From NCBI GenBank assembly GCA_021818355.1, contig JAKAEN010000002.1, forward strand, positions 1-34,089: a stretch of DNA of 34,089 bases. Direction: 5' to 3'. How positions within the stretch are numbered: position 1 is the stretch's first letter; each line of letters starts with the position of its first letter. Below the pieces are notes generated by a model, which saw only the letters and a program-made list of their open reading frames with translations, was not told where the DNA came from and did no database searches. Source of the stretch: Actinomycetes bacterium. Its GTDB lineage: Bacteria; Actinomycetota; Acidimicrobiia; Acidimicrobiales; Acidimicrobiaceae. Made by a program: the position numbers and the translations under genes. Positions 1 through 7,952 of the stretch are shown here, one piece after another.

Positions 1-102
1 GGTGGTCGTGGACGGATGCGTAGTCGTCGTGGACGGCTCGGTCGTGGTGGTCGTGGACGGATGCGTAGTCGTCGTGGACGGCTCGGTCGTGGTGGTCGTG
101 GA
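1..102. repeat. 45-bp perfect tandem repeat in coding sequence
   Basis: Bases 1-45 and 46-90 are identical, and 91-102 begin a third copy before the repeat breaks. The unit keeps the minus-strand reading frame (15 codons: STTTTTEP plus STTTTHP). More copies may lie beyond the left edge. Identity at silent positions too points to recent slippage or unequal exchange. Confidence 0.95.
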
Positions 103-630
103 AATCAATCCCGTAGCGGGCGCCTCGGAAAGAACGAAGTTCACGTTGGAGCCGGTGACATCCGAAGGCAGGAAGACCACTGCGGAGCTAGGCACGATTG
201 GGTTTCCATCCGAATCGGCATTCTGAGTGGTCAACGGCACGAAGAAATGCCAGGTGCCGTTCTTGCTGCCGCATGGCTCACCCCCCGCCACGTCCGTGTG
301 GCAAAGTCCGCTGTTGTCGGGCGGGATTACCCACGGCGGCTGGGTGAGGCAATAAGAGCCCCAGCACACCTCCAGTGCCGACGGCACCACATTGTCGGGC
401 ACGCTGTTCAACACGAAATGCCAGTAGCTTGTGCTACCCGATCCCGCCTCGGACAGCGAGGCGGCATTCACGCTGCACGTGGTGAGCCCGGTGTTCGCGT
501 CGAAGGTGCACACGGTTTGTCCTGTTGTGCCACCCCCGGCCGCTGCGGCGGCGGCGCTTGCAAAGGTGAATGCCGAAGCTAACGCGAGCAACGCGGATGA
601 AACGATGCGACCTGTGCGACCGATCCTCAT
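1..630 (-). CDS. Secreted Cys-containing protein with Thr-rich repeat tail (partial, 3' end off window)
   Basis: An open frame of exactly 210 codons runs from an ATG at 630 to the window edge with no stop. Residues 1-31 look like a signal peptide (Arg-rich start, hydrophobic core, Ala-rich cleavage region). Residues 32-175 form an exported domain with six cysteines (41, 52, 89, 94, 110, 120) and aromatic motifs SYWHF and TWHFF, suggesting a disulfide-bonded fold. From residue 177 the chain becomes Thr-rich, alternating STTTTTEP and STTTTHP, encoded by a perfect 45-bp tandem repeat. A Shine-Dalgarno-like AGAAGGG lies about 6 nt before the ATG. I do not recognise the family. The tail could be a wall-spanning or glycosylated linker ahead of an anchor beyond the window; that is inference. 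The antisense frames here read as low-complexity Val/Asp and Arg/Gly repeats and are shadows. Confidence 0.8.
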   Translation of the reverse strand, partial: MRIGRTGRIVSSALLALASAFTFASAAAAAAGGGTTGQTVCTFDANTGLTTCSVNAASLSEAGSGSTSYWHFVLNSVPDNVVPSALEVCWGSYCLTQPPWVIPPDNSGLCHTDVAGGEPCGSKNGTWHFFVPLTTQNADSDGNPIVPSSAVVFLPSDVTGSNVNFVLSEAPATGLISTTTTTEPSTTTTHPSTTTTTEPSTTTTHPSTTT

Positions 631-1074
631 TGCGACCCTTCTTCGGAGCCAATCCTCATGATTTCGGCGGCTGCCGTTCAGAGGGCTCCGGGCGAAGTGA
701 CCCGCTTCACCACGGTGCGTGGCTCACACTTGAAGGGATAGCGCGGCGTTCATTCGGCAACAAGAGGCCGAATGAATACTTAACCGTTTCATTACCCAGC
801 TCTTCGTCATCGGAAGTTTTCCGCAAAGGGTGCGCTTCCGCTGGATCCATTGCTCCCCGGAAGGGCGTGCTCTCGCCACTATTCGTGAGAGCGTGGCTGC
901 AAAGAAGAGCGAAGCGCGCAAGCTTCGCACATCCAAGGCTTCCGAGCCGTAACCGGATCCAACCAGAGCTATCGCACGGCCGCCAGCGGGGCGGGCGTGC
1001 AGCGCCAAGCGAGAAGAGGGCGGCCCTTATACGTCGTCCTGGTCGGCCGCCCCCGGAAGCGGCCGCCTCCCCTG
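631..1074. other. Gene-free gap with a series of perfect stem-loops
   Basis: No frame here has a recognisable protein. The gap holds four perfect inverted repeats: 749-758/767-776 (10-bp stem, 8-nt loop), 869-874/887-892 (6 bp, 12-nt loop), 909-915/922-928 (7 bp, 6-nt loop) and 1044-1050/1059-1065 (7 bp, 8-nt loop). The first three lie upstream of the secreted-protein gene that starts at 630. The last lies just past the decarboxylase stop. The gap probably contains the promoter of the secreted-protein gene, but I cannot place it. Confidence 0.6.
1044..1065 (-). terminator. Possible 3' hairpin after the decarboxylase gene
   Basis: A 7-bp GC-only stem (CGGCCGC/GCGGCCG) with an 8-nt loop sits 9 nt past the decarboxylase stop codon. 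There is no T-tract on either strand, so it may stabilise the 3' end or act with Rho rather than terminate on its own. Confidence 0.4.
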
Positions 1075-2433
1075 TCAGTCGGCCATGGTATCGAGAACCT
1101 CGTTGACGTCCTGTCTTGAGGTGCGCGGGTTGACGAAGCAGAAGCGCATCATCCGTTCGCCGCGATAGGTGGTCGGCTGAACGAAGGCGATCTGCTCGTC
1201 GAGCAGCTTCTCGCTCCAGGCCACGTAATCCGCGTCGGCCCATCCCTTCCGCCTGAAGACGACCACCGACAGCTCAGGCTCGATTGCCAGTTCGAGGTAG
1301 GGTCGTTGCCTGATCTGATCCGCGCAGTAACTCGTGATCTTCAGTGTCTCCGCAATGGCGTCCCGGTACGCATCCGTGCCATATGTCGCGAGCGAGAACC
1401 AGAAAGGGAGCCCACGGACGCGGCGCGAGAGGTGATACGCGAAACTGGCAGGGTTCCAATCCCTCTCCTTGTTCACGTCGTCGAGATACGCGGCCTCCTG
1501 GGTCATGGCCCGCTCGGCATCGGAGGGGTCGCGATAGATGATCGCCGCACAGTCGAAGGGCGCAAACAGCCACTTGTGGGGATCGATCACGAAGGAGTCG
1601 GCCCGCTCGATACCGTTGTAGAGCTCCCTTAGCTCGGGCTGGGTAAGTCCGGCGCCACCGTATGCTCCGTCCACATGCATCCAGAGGTCGTGCTCCGTGC
1701 AGAACTCCGCTACCCCCACGAGATTGTCCACGATCCCGGTGTTGGTCACCCCTGCGGTGGACGCAACGCCGAAGACGCGTGCCCGATCCGCATCGCTCAG
1801 CTCGGCCCACTTCCGGCGCAACGCCTCACCGGTCAACTTACCCTTCTCGTCTCCGTCCACCAGGAATACTTCGATATCGGTTATCCGCGCAGCCGTGGCC
1901 ACCGACGAGTGAGCGTCACGAGAGGTGAGCAGCGCCGGCCTTCCGCTGATGCGGCCGAGTCTGCGGTACTTCTCCCGGCCCGCTACCAACCCGGAGAGAT
2001 TGCCGGCCGATCCTCCGGACACAAACGTTCCGCCGGCACCCTCGGGCATTCCGGCTAGCGACGATAGCCACGCGAGCGCCTCGTTTTCGAGGTAGATCGC
2101 GCCGGCGGCCTCGATCCAGGTCGACCCGCTGATGCAGGAGGCGGAGACGACGAGATCGAAAAGGGTCGCCGCCTTGGTGGGAGCCACCGGCACGAAAGCC
2201 CAGAAGCGGGGATGGTCGGTGCTCATAGTCGCCAAGGCGTAGCCGCTCGCGAAACGCTTCAGCGCCTCCTCGCCGCCTAGGCCTTTCTCGGTGATGTTAG
2301 GTCCGTAGAGGTCGTGCAGTTCCTGGGGTGTGGCCGGGCCGTCCAATGGGATGGGCTCCATCGCGATACGGTTGAGCGCATAGTCGATGATGCTGGTCGC
2401 AAGCTTCTTTTCTGCCTCATCGAATTCGTGCAT
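1075..2433 (-). CDS. Group II PLP-dependent amino acid decarboxylase
   Basis: A 452-residue cytosolic pyridoxal-phosphate enzyme of the aromatic-L-amino-acid / tyrosine / glutamate decarboxylase family, which removes CO2 from an amino acid to give an amine. The family marks are clear: His175 in the DAHSS segment that stacks on the PLP ring, Asp255 in HVDGAYGG that binds the pyridine nitrogen, and Lys287 in DPHKW that forms the internal aldimine. The length is normal for the family. The frame stays open to 2892, but the stretch before 2433 has no family similarity; the MHEFDEAEKK start is preceded by GGGGAT about 10 nt upstream. The gene is divergent from the amidase, with operator-like dyads between them. 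The substrate cannot be read from sequence; an aromatic amino acid is a guess. Confidence 0.88.
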   Translation of the reverse strand: MHEFDEAEKKLATSIIDYALNRIAMEPIPLDGPATPQELHDLYGPNITEKGLGGEEALKRFASGYALATMSTDHPRFWAFVPVAPTKAATLFDLVVSASCISGSTWIEAAGAIYLENEALAWLSSLAGMPEGAGGTFVSGGSAGNLSGLVAGREKYRRLGRISGRPALLTSRDAHSSVATAARITDIEVFLVDGDEKGKLTGEALRRKWAELSDADRARVFGVASTAGVTNTGIVDNLVGVAEFCTEHDLWMHVDGAYGGAGLTQPELRELYNGIERADSFVIDPHKWLFAPFDCAAIIYRDPSDAERAMTQEAAYLDDVNKERDWNPASFAYHLSRRVRGLPFWFSLATYGTDAYRDAIAETLKITSYCADQIRQRPYLELAIEPELSVVVFRRKGWADADYVAWSEKLLDEQIAFVQPTTYRGERMMRFCFVNPRTSRQDVNEVLDTMAD

Positions 2434-2681
2434 TGTCGCATCATCCCCAGATCGTGAATGCGGCCCCAACCATGAGCGCCGCAGCCCGGGGACGATGCTA
2501 GTCCCGGCGGGAAAGCCCGAGCCGCCACCCGGAGCCCGGCGCACCAGCCCGGCGTTGGTCGCGGCGACAACATGTCGCCGTGGTCGTTTGAGTCCGACCA
2601 AAACGAGGCGCTGCGGAGCATTTCGAGTGCAGGGCGGCGGCGGGCCAGGAGCCGGGTTCCACGATGTGCTAGAGAAGAGGG
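2434..2681. promoter_or_regulatory. Divergent promoter region with two adjacent dyads
   Basis: This gap separates the divergent decarboxylase and amidase genes. It contains an 8-bp dyad with a 3-nt centre (CGGCGACA-ACA-TGTCGCCG, 2562-2580), directly followed by a 6-bp dyad with an 8-nt centre (TGGTCG/CGACCA, 2581-2600). Two abutting dyads in a divergent promoter fit a dimeric repressor or activator. The MarR gene 1.6 kb away is a candidate regulator, by inference only. I could not assign -35/-10 boxes. Confidence 0.45.
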
Positions 2682-4085
2682 ATGCGACTCCACGAACACT
2701 CCGTGCGCAATCTCGTGAACGAACTGGAGACCAAGCGCGTCTCCGCTCGGGAGGTTGTGCTTCACTTCCTCGATCGCATAGACCGGCATAACACGGCTCT
2801 TGGAGCGGTCGTCGCCACGAACCCCGAGTTGAGCCTGCGCCTGGCCGCCGAGGTGGACGAGCGCCGGGCCCAAGGCCGCTACCTGCGTCCACTTGCCGGC
2901 GTTCCCTTCGCGGTCAAGGATCTCGAGGACTGCACCGGCTTCCCCACAACGATGGGCTCGGCGCTGCGACAAGGGTCACCTCCGGCGACTTCGGACTCCC
3001 TTCTCGTCGAAAGGCTGCGCCAACAAGGTGCCATCCCCATCGCGAAGACGAACACCCCGGAGTTCGGCTGGAAGGGAAGTACAGAGAACATGATCTTCCC
3101 CCCAACCCGCAATCCGTGGGACATGACTCGCACCTCCGGAGGCTCATCGGGTGGCACCGCCGCCGCGGTGGCGGCCGGCCTGGTCCCTTTCGGAACCGCT
3201 TCGGACGGAGGCGGATCCATGCGCATTCCCGCGGCCCTCTGTGGGATATTCGCGCTCAAGACCTCCACGGGCCGGGTTCCGGTGCGCGGGCCGGAGGCTC
3301 CGAACTGGTGGGACCTCGCCACTGCCGGCCCCATGGCCCGCTCGGTGGCCGACACGGCCTGGCTGTACGACTTCTGCCTAGGACCCCACATCGACGACCA
3401 GCGCTCCCTGCCCAAGCCGCAAAGTGACTGGGGCTTAGAGGTGCTCGAGGAGCACAGCAGGCCCAGGGTGGGGGTCACTTACGACTTCGGATACTGGAAG
3501 ACCGACGGCCGGATCGTCGCGGGCATCAATCGCTGCGTGGTGGCACTCGAGGCCGAAGGGTTCGAAATCGTCGAAGTCCCAAAGCTCCTGGAAGCCGCCC
3601 CCACCATCACTTGGATGAAGCTCGCAGGGGCGTACCAGGCCAGAACTCTGGGACCGCTGCTCGGCACGCCTGAATTCGAGAAACTGGATCCCGGTCTTCA
3701 GGAGATGGTGCAGAAGTACGCCGGGATGAGCGCGCGCGACTTCATCACCGCACTCGACGACGCCTGGCGCATCTCGGCTCGCTTCTTCGCAGGGTTGGAG
3801 GACGTGGACCTCCTGATCGCCCCGGTCACCGCAGGCCTCGCGCCGAAAATCGGAGAGCGGGGCAGGATCGATGGCGAGGAAACCATCGACTGGATCAGCT
3901 ATACCACTCTCGCCAACATGACCAGAACCCCGGCGGCCTCCGTGCGCGTCGGGTTCTCGGATGGCGGCTTGCCGCTGGCCGTCCAGGTGATGGGCAAGAG
4001 GTTCTCCGAGATCGAGGTGCTGCGCCTGGCCCGGTTCATCGAAGCCGCCTTCGGTGTCGCCATGCCGCCGGCGTTCGCCGACTGA
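2682..4085 (+). CDS. Amidase-signature family hydrolase
   Basis: A 467-residue enzyme of the amidase-signature family (GatA / fatty-acid-amide hydrolase / 6-aminohexanoate cyclic dimer hydrolase group), which hydrolyses amides to acid plus amine or ammonia. The Ser-Ser-Lys triad is visible: Lys79 in PFAVKD, Ser155/Ser156 in the GGSSGG motif, and nucleophile Ser179 in DGGGSMRIPA. The length is typical. No gatB or gatC lies nearby, so it is more likely a stand-alone catabolic amidase than the tRNA amidotransferase subunit. The GAGAAGAGGG just before the ATG at 2682 contains a purine-rich ribosome site, although it is close to the start. The gene is divergent from a decarboxylase and followed by a MarR regulator in the same direction. 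The substrate is unknown. Confidence 0.9.
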   Translation: MRLHEHSVRNLVNELETKRVSAREVVLHFLDRIDRHNTALGAVVATNPELSLRLAAEVDERRAQGRYLRPLAGVPFAVKDLEDCTGFPTTMGSALRQGSPPATSDSLLVERLRQQGAIPIAKTNTPEFGWKGSTENMIFPPTRNPWDMTRTSGGSSGGTAAAVAAGLVPFGTASDGGGSMRIPAALCGIFALKTSTGRVPVRGPEAPNWWDLATAGPMARSVADTAWLYDFCLGPHIDDQRSLPKPQSDWGLEVLEEHSRPRVGVTYDFGYWKTDGRIVAGINRCVVALEAEGFEIVEVPKLLEAAPTITWMKLAGAYQARTLGPLLGTPEFEKLDPGLQEMVQKYAGMSARDFITALDDAWRISARFFAGLEDVDLLIAPVTAGLAPKIGERGRIDGEETIDWISYTTLANMTRTPAASVRVGFSDGGLPLAVQVMGKRFSEIEVLRLARFIEAAFGVAMPPAFAD

Positions 4086-4098
4086 CGTGCCAATGCTG

Positions 4099-4110
4099 GT
4101 CCGCGCGGAC
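4099..4110. promoter_or_regulatory. 12-bp perfect palindrome upstream of the MarR gene
   Basis: GTCCGCGCGGAC is perfectly self-complementary and lies 88 bp before the MarR start and 14 bp after the amidase stop. It could be a MarR operator or part of an amidase 3' structure. It differs from the dyads at 2562-2600. Confidence 0.3.
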
Positions 4111-4197
4111 AGGGGAGAAGGCGGCTCCTATTATTGGTGCTCGTAGGATTCGCCTCCTGGCATCAGGAAAGCGGGGAGCGACCCGGGGAACGAGAGC

Positions 4198-4668
4198 GTG
4201 TCAATGGCTCCGGAATTGCCGGCTGGCGACTCTAAAGAACAAGCGCTGATAGAGCTGGAGATGACTCTGGCTCGAATGGGCCGCGTGCTCAGGCGCATTC
4301 GCATTCCGAGCAAATACCTCAATCGCGACATCGACATCAACTCCTTCTGGCAGCTGGCGCCGCTGCGCGCAAAGAAGGCTCTGCGTCCGACCGAAATCGC
4401 CGCGCAACTTGGACTCGACAACTCGACGGTCTCCCGCCAGCTGCAAAAGCTCGAGGCCCAAGGCCTGGTGGAGCGCGCTGTCGATCCCAGCGACGCGCGT
4501 GCCCAGCTCATAAAGCTGACCGCGGATGGCGAGCAGATCCTCTCCCTGGTCGCCTCGGCTCGCCGCGAGATGATCGCCGGGGTAATCTCGAACTGGAAGG
4601 ACGAGGACGTGGACGCTTTGCTCCACTACCTCACAAGGCTCACCGAGGGCATGGAGACTGAGCTCTAG
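4198..4668 (+). CDS. MarR-family transcriptional regulator
   Basis: A 156-residue dimeric winged-helix regulator. The DNA-binding part spans about residues 63-107: LRPTEIAAQLGLDNSTVSRQ is the helix-turn-helix, followed by a wing with the DPSDAR motif (the family's usual DxRxxR region, here DPSDARAQ). Flanking helices at both ends would form the dimer interface. Translation may start at the GTG at 4198 or the ATG two codons later; GGGGA and GAGAG lie upstream. It sits between the amidase and the patatin gene, all on the same strand, with the patatin gene starting 89 nt after its stop. MarR proteins usually repress neighbouring genes and are released by phenolic or lipophilic ligands; the ligand here is unknown. 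Confidence 0.9.
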   Translation: MSMAPELPAGDSKEQALIELEMTLARMGRVLRRIRIPSKYLNRDIDINSFWQLAPLRAKKALRPTEIAAQLGLDNSTVSRQLQKLEAQGLVERAVDPSDARAQLIKLTADGEQILSLVASARREMIAGVISNWKDEDVDALLHYLTRLTEGMETEL

Positions 4669-4757
4669 GGCGCGGGGCACCGGCCAGGAGGGCGGGTGTC
4701 CGCCGCGGGCCTCGGTGGGCGAGCTTGCGCCCGCGAGGACGCAATGCAGGTCGGGTG

Positions 4758-5774
4758 ATGTGGATGACGGATTATCCGCAAGCGGGGAAAGGCCCCTCGA
4801 CCAGCGGGGCGTTGACCATTGGCGACCGCCTTGCACTGGTTCGGCCAAAAGCCAGGCGCCTCTCGTTGATGCGTGGACGTTCGGCAAACGAAGGGCTTAC
4901 CGCCTTCATTCTCGCCGGCGGCGGGAATCGGGGTGCGGTGCAGGTGGGCATGCTCTCCGCCCTGGCGGAGCGCGACATCCAAGCGGACTTCATTTTGGGT
5001 ACCTCGGTAGGGGCCCTCAACGGAGTGAGCTTCGCGATCGACCCGTCGTTGGCCTCGCTTGCTCGCCTCACGGAGTTGTGGATCTCGACCTCGCGCGACG
5101 CGCTTTTCCCGCCGGCGCGCTTCGGCACCACCTGGCGATACGCCCAGAAGCGTCCATACGTTTACCCCAACACGGCCATCGAAAAGTTCATCCGGGAAAA
5201 CGTTTCGATCGTAGACCTCTCCGAGACCGCGCTTCCCATGGAGATGGTGGCCACCAACGCCGCGACCGGCGAGCCATTGCGCATCTCCACCGGCGATCCG
5301 GTGAAGGCGTTGCTCGCCACTTCGGCCCTTCCGGGTGCGCTTCCCCAAATCGAGATGGACGGCAACTACTACATCGACGGTGGGATCAGCGACGACATAC
5401 CGCTGCTACGAGCCGCGTCGCTCGGGGCGACTACCGTTTACGTGCTCCTATGCGGAGCCATGGACCGGCTAGGACACAACCGCAGCCGTCCGATCGAGGC
5501 CATCCTCGAATCCTTCGCGCTTGCCAAGCTCGCCCGGCTCAGGGCCGACATAGCGGCGCTGGAGGGCCGGGTGAAGGTGGTCGTCCTGGAGAGCCGTGCG
5601 GCGCAATCAGTGGCCTGGCTCGACTTTTCGCGCTCCGAATACCTCGTCGAAGAGGGTTTCAGGGAGACGGCCAAGGTACTGGCGGCCATGCCCGCCAGTA
5701 CGCCGGTCAAGGCAACCCGTATCTGGGCCGTTCCCAGCACGGCCCCCGCACTACCCCTGGCCAGCCCGAACTAG
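4758..5774 (+). CDS. Patatin-like phospholipase
   Basis: A 338-residue patatin-fold serine hydrolase that would cleave acyl esters of lipids using a Ser-Asp dyad. From the ATG at 4758 the motifs are the oxyanion loop GGGNRG (54-59), the nucleophile elbow GTSVG with Ser83, and the catalytic Asp208 in the DGG motif (208-210). There is no signal peptide or obvious membrane segment, so it is cytosolic or peripherally bound. The frame is open from a TTG at 4725, but AGGTCGG lies 5 nt before the ATG at 4758, so I chose that start; ATG 4764 is the alternative. It follows the MarR gene and converges on the aldo/keto reductase, with only 5 bp between the stops. Confidence 0.87.
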   Translation: MWMTDYPQAGKGPSTSGALTIGDRLALVRPKARRLSLMRGRSANEGLTAFILAGGGNRGAVQVGMLSALAERDIQADFILGTSVGALNGVSFAIDPSLASLARLTELWISTSRDALFPPARFGTTWRYAQKRPYVYPNTAIEKFIRENVSIVDLSETALPMEMVATNAATGEPLRISTGDPVKALLATSALPGALPQIEMDGNYYIDGGISDDIPLLRAASLGATTVYVLLCGAMDRLGHNRSRPIEAILESFALAKLARLRADIAALEGRVKVVVLESRAAQSVAWLDFSRSEYLVEEGFRETAKVLAAMPASTPVKATRIWAVPSTAPALPLASPN

Positions 5775-5779
5775 ACCGC

Positions 5780-6715
5780 TCAGGCTGAGTGCCTGTCGAG
5801 GATCTCCGTCACAGCCTCCATCGCCTCCGCATCCAAGACGTGCGCCCCTGCAGCGACGTTGGCGCGTATCTGCGCAGCCGACGTCGCCCCGGCTATGACC
5901 GAAGAGACGTTCGGATTGCCGAGAAGCCACGCGAACGCGAGGTCGGTGAGGCCGAGCCCGTGGGCCTTGGCAAAGGACTCCAGCTCCTCGATCAGGTCGA
6001 AGTTGGCGGATTCCACTTCCGCCGGCCGTGCGGCAAGGCGGGTTCCGGCCGGAGGGGCCTCGCCCCGGCGGAACTTGCCGGTGAGAAGGCCGGCAGCCAG
6101 TGGGTAAAAGGGAAGGATGCCGACGCCAAAGTGCTCGGCGGCGGGGATCACCTCCACCTCGATTTCGCGGCGGAGCAGCGAATAGAGATTCTGAGCGGAG
6201 ATGAAGCGCTCGCGCCCCTGGGCGCGTGAGATCATCTCGGCTTCCGCAAGCTGCCAGCCGGCGAAGTTGGAGGAGCCGATGTAGCGGACCTTGCCTTCCT
6301 TGACCAGCTCGTCCAAGGCGGCAAGCGTCTCCTCGATAGGGGTGTTGGGGTCGGGCTCGTGCATCTGGTAGAGATCGATGTGATCGGTCTGCAGGCGCCG
6401 GAGCGAACCCTCCACCGCCTTGCGCACGTAGCGCCTGGAGCCGCGGGCCACATCACCGGTCTGCATATTCATGCCGAACTTTGTGGCCAGCACGATCTCG
6501 TCCCGCCGTCCACGCAACACTTGGCCCATCAGGGTCTCGGAGCCGCCGAAGTTCCCGTAGATGTCGGCCGTGTCGAAGAGCGTGATGCCGGCATCCAGCG
6601 CGGCGTGGATCACCTCGCGGGTCCGATCGAGGTCCAAACGGCCGCCGAAGTTGTTGCATCCCAATCCGACCTCGGAGACCGTGAGGCCGCTTCTTCCAAG
6701 CTGTCGTGTCTTCAT
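5780..6715 (-). CDS. Aldo/keto reductase
   Basis: A 311-residue NADPH-dependent aldo/keto reductase with a TIM-barrel fold, reducing aldehydes or ketones to alcohols. The catalytic tetrad is intact: Asp48 (FDTAD), Tyr53 (DIYG), Lys79 (ATKF) and His119 (QMHEPD). The GSSNF segment and the C-terminal SVIAGATS segment are typical of the YajO/Tas-like bacterial subgroup, the latter being part of the cofactor site. The ATG at 6715 is preceded by GGAGAG at very short spacing. It lies 55 bp downstream of larC on the same strand and may be co-transcribed with larBC. The substrate cannot be predicted. Confidence 0.9.
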   Translation of the reverse strand: MKTRQLGRSGLTVSEVGLGCNNFGGRLDLDRTREVIHAALDAGITLFDTADIYGNFGGSETLMGQVLRGRRDEIVLATKFGMNMQTGDVARGSRRYVRKAVEGSLRRLQTDHIDLYQMHEPDPNTPIEETLAALDELVKEGKVRYIGSSNFAGWQLAEAEMISRAQGRERFISAQNLYSLLRREIEVEVIPAAEHFGVGILPFYPLAAGLLTGKFRRGEAPPAGTRLAARPAEVESANFDLIEELESFAKAHGLGLTDLAFAWLLGNPNVSSVIAGATSAAQIRANVAAGAHVLDAEAMEAVTEILDRHSA

Positions 6716-6770
6716 CTCTCCATTCTTATTGAACGGAGCGGCTTACGAGCACGGCGACTCGGCGGCGCCT

Positions 6771-7952
6771 CTACTGGGGCAGCGGGAGCTCCGGGTTCTC
6801 GCGGTGGAAGGCCAAGGCGATTTCCCTCGAGAGTTGCAGGAGGGGCACGCCGAGTTCGGCTGACGCAGTGGCCAAGTCGTCGAACTCAATTTTGGAGGAG
6901 TAGGGTCCCACCTTGACCCGGTAGGCACGCCCCGCGTGCTGCACCTCGACGATCCTGCGCAAGCCCGCGCTGCGGACGAAGGTCGAGAGCCGAACCCCCA
7001 ACGAACCGGTTGCCCGCATCATTTCCTCTGCCAGAAGGTCACCCATCTCGTTCCGGCAGATGGCCGAGAGCACGAGCGCCGGGCGTCCCTTCTTCCCGGT
7101 AACCGGAGCGACCCAGGCATCCAGCGCGCCTCCCTGAAGCAGCGCCTCCACAGCGGCGGCGACGGCCTCGCCACCGCGATCGTCGAGGTTGGTCTCAAGC
7201 AGCGTAAGAACCCCTGCTTCCGGTGGCGGGGTAGGCGCAGTCTCAACCAACGAGGCGTACAGGACGTTGGGCCGATCTTCGAGTTCGAGGTTGCCGGCGC
7301 CCTTTCCCGTGGAGAGCAGCCTGTATGCGGCCAGCTCGGCGAGAGGCCGAGCGGAGGCGGCAAGCAGGGCCGCGCCGGTAGGCGTGGTCAATTCGCGCTC
7401 GCGCACCGTCGAGGTCAGGTCGAATCCCACCAGATGGGTCATGGTGGCGGGTGCGGGAACCGGAAGAATGCCGTGCTCCGTCCTCACCACTCCCGTGCCC
7501 GTCTCGACGCGGGAAACATAGACCGCGGCTGCGCCCAGGTGCTCAAGACCCATGGCAAAGCCGACGATGTCGGCGATGGTGTCCCAGGCTCCAATTTCGT
7601 GGAGATGGACTTCATCGATGCCAACGCCGTGCAGCTGGGCTTCCACCTCGGCAAGGCGTGCCAAGACGTCAAGGGCAAGCGCTTGAGCGGCCGCATCCAG
7701 GCCGGTGCGCAAGATGATCTCCCTGACCTCGCCGTAGCGCCGTGGAGGCTGCGGGCCGGTGGCCTCGACCTTGACGGACAGGGCTGCCAGGGCCCCGCTG
7801 GTGCGCCGTGTCGAGGAAACCACCACCCCCTCCAGGCCCGCGGTCGCAAGTGCGCCGTTCAGGCGTTCGAGCGGGAAACCCAGATCCGCCAGCGCCGCGA
7901 GCGCCATGTCGCCCGAGATGCCACTAGGGCAGTGGAGGACGAGCGCTTTCAA
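6771..7952 (-). CDS. larC: LarC: nickel insertion protein of the nickel-pincer nucleotide pathway
   Basis: A 393-residue protein of the LarC family, which inserts nickel into the pincer nucleotide in a CTP-dependent step. Evidence: the N-terminal LHCPSGISGDM signature, the HLHEIGAWDTIADIVG segment, the TTPTGAALL motif and the C-terminal VGPYSSKIEFDD region. It is read as one continuous frame, without the programmed frameshift seen in some LarC genes. I start it at the TTG at 7952, because its TTGA overlaps the larB stop by 4 bp and gives translational coupling; the frame is open further upstream, but that part lies within larB. No larE (sulfur transfer) or larA (lactate racemase) is in the window. 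Confidence 0.9.
   Translation of the reverse strand: MKALVLHCPSGISGDMALAALADLGFPLERLNGALATAGLEGVVVSSTRRTSGALAALSVKVEATGPQPPRRYGEVREIILRTGLDAAAQALALDVLARLAEVEAQLHGVGIDEVHLHEIGAWDTIADIVGFAMGLEHLGAAAVYVSRVETGTGVVRTEHGILPVPAPATMTHLVGFDLTSTVRERELTTPTGAALLAASARPLAELAAYRLLSTGKGAGNLELEDRPNVLYASLVETAPTPPPEAGVLTLLETNLDDRGGEAVAAAVEALLQGGALDAWVAPVTGKKGRPALVLSAICRNEMGDLLAEEMMRATGSLGVRLSTFVRSAGLRRIVEVQHAGRAYRVKVGPYSSKIEFDDLATASAELGVPLLQLSREIALAFHRENPELPLPQ

Noticed and set aside
1-102. The tandem repeat as a CRISPR array
   Set aside because: The copies are directly adjacent with no spacers, and they continue a reading frame.
2434-2892. N-terminal extension of the decarboxylase frame
   Set aside because: The extra 153 codons overlap the divergent amidase gene, are Arg/Pro/Gly-rich and match nothing in the decarboxylase family.
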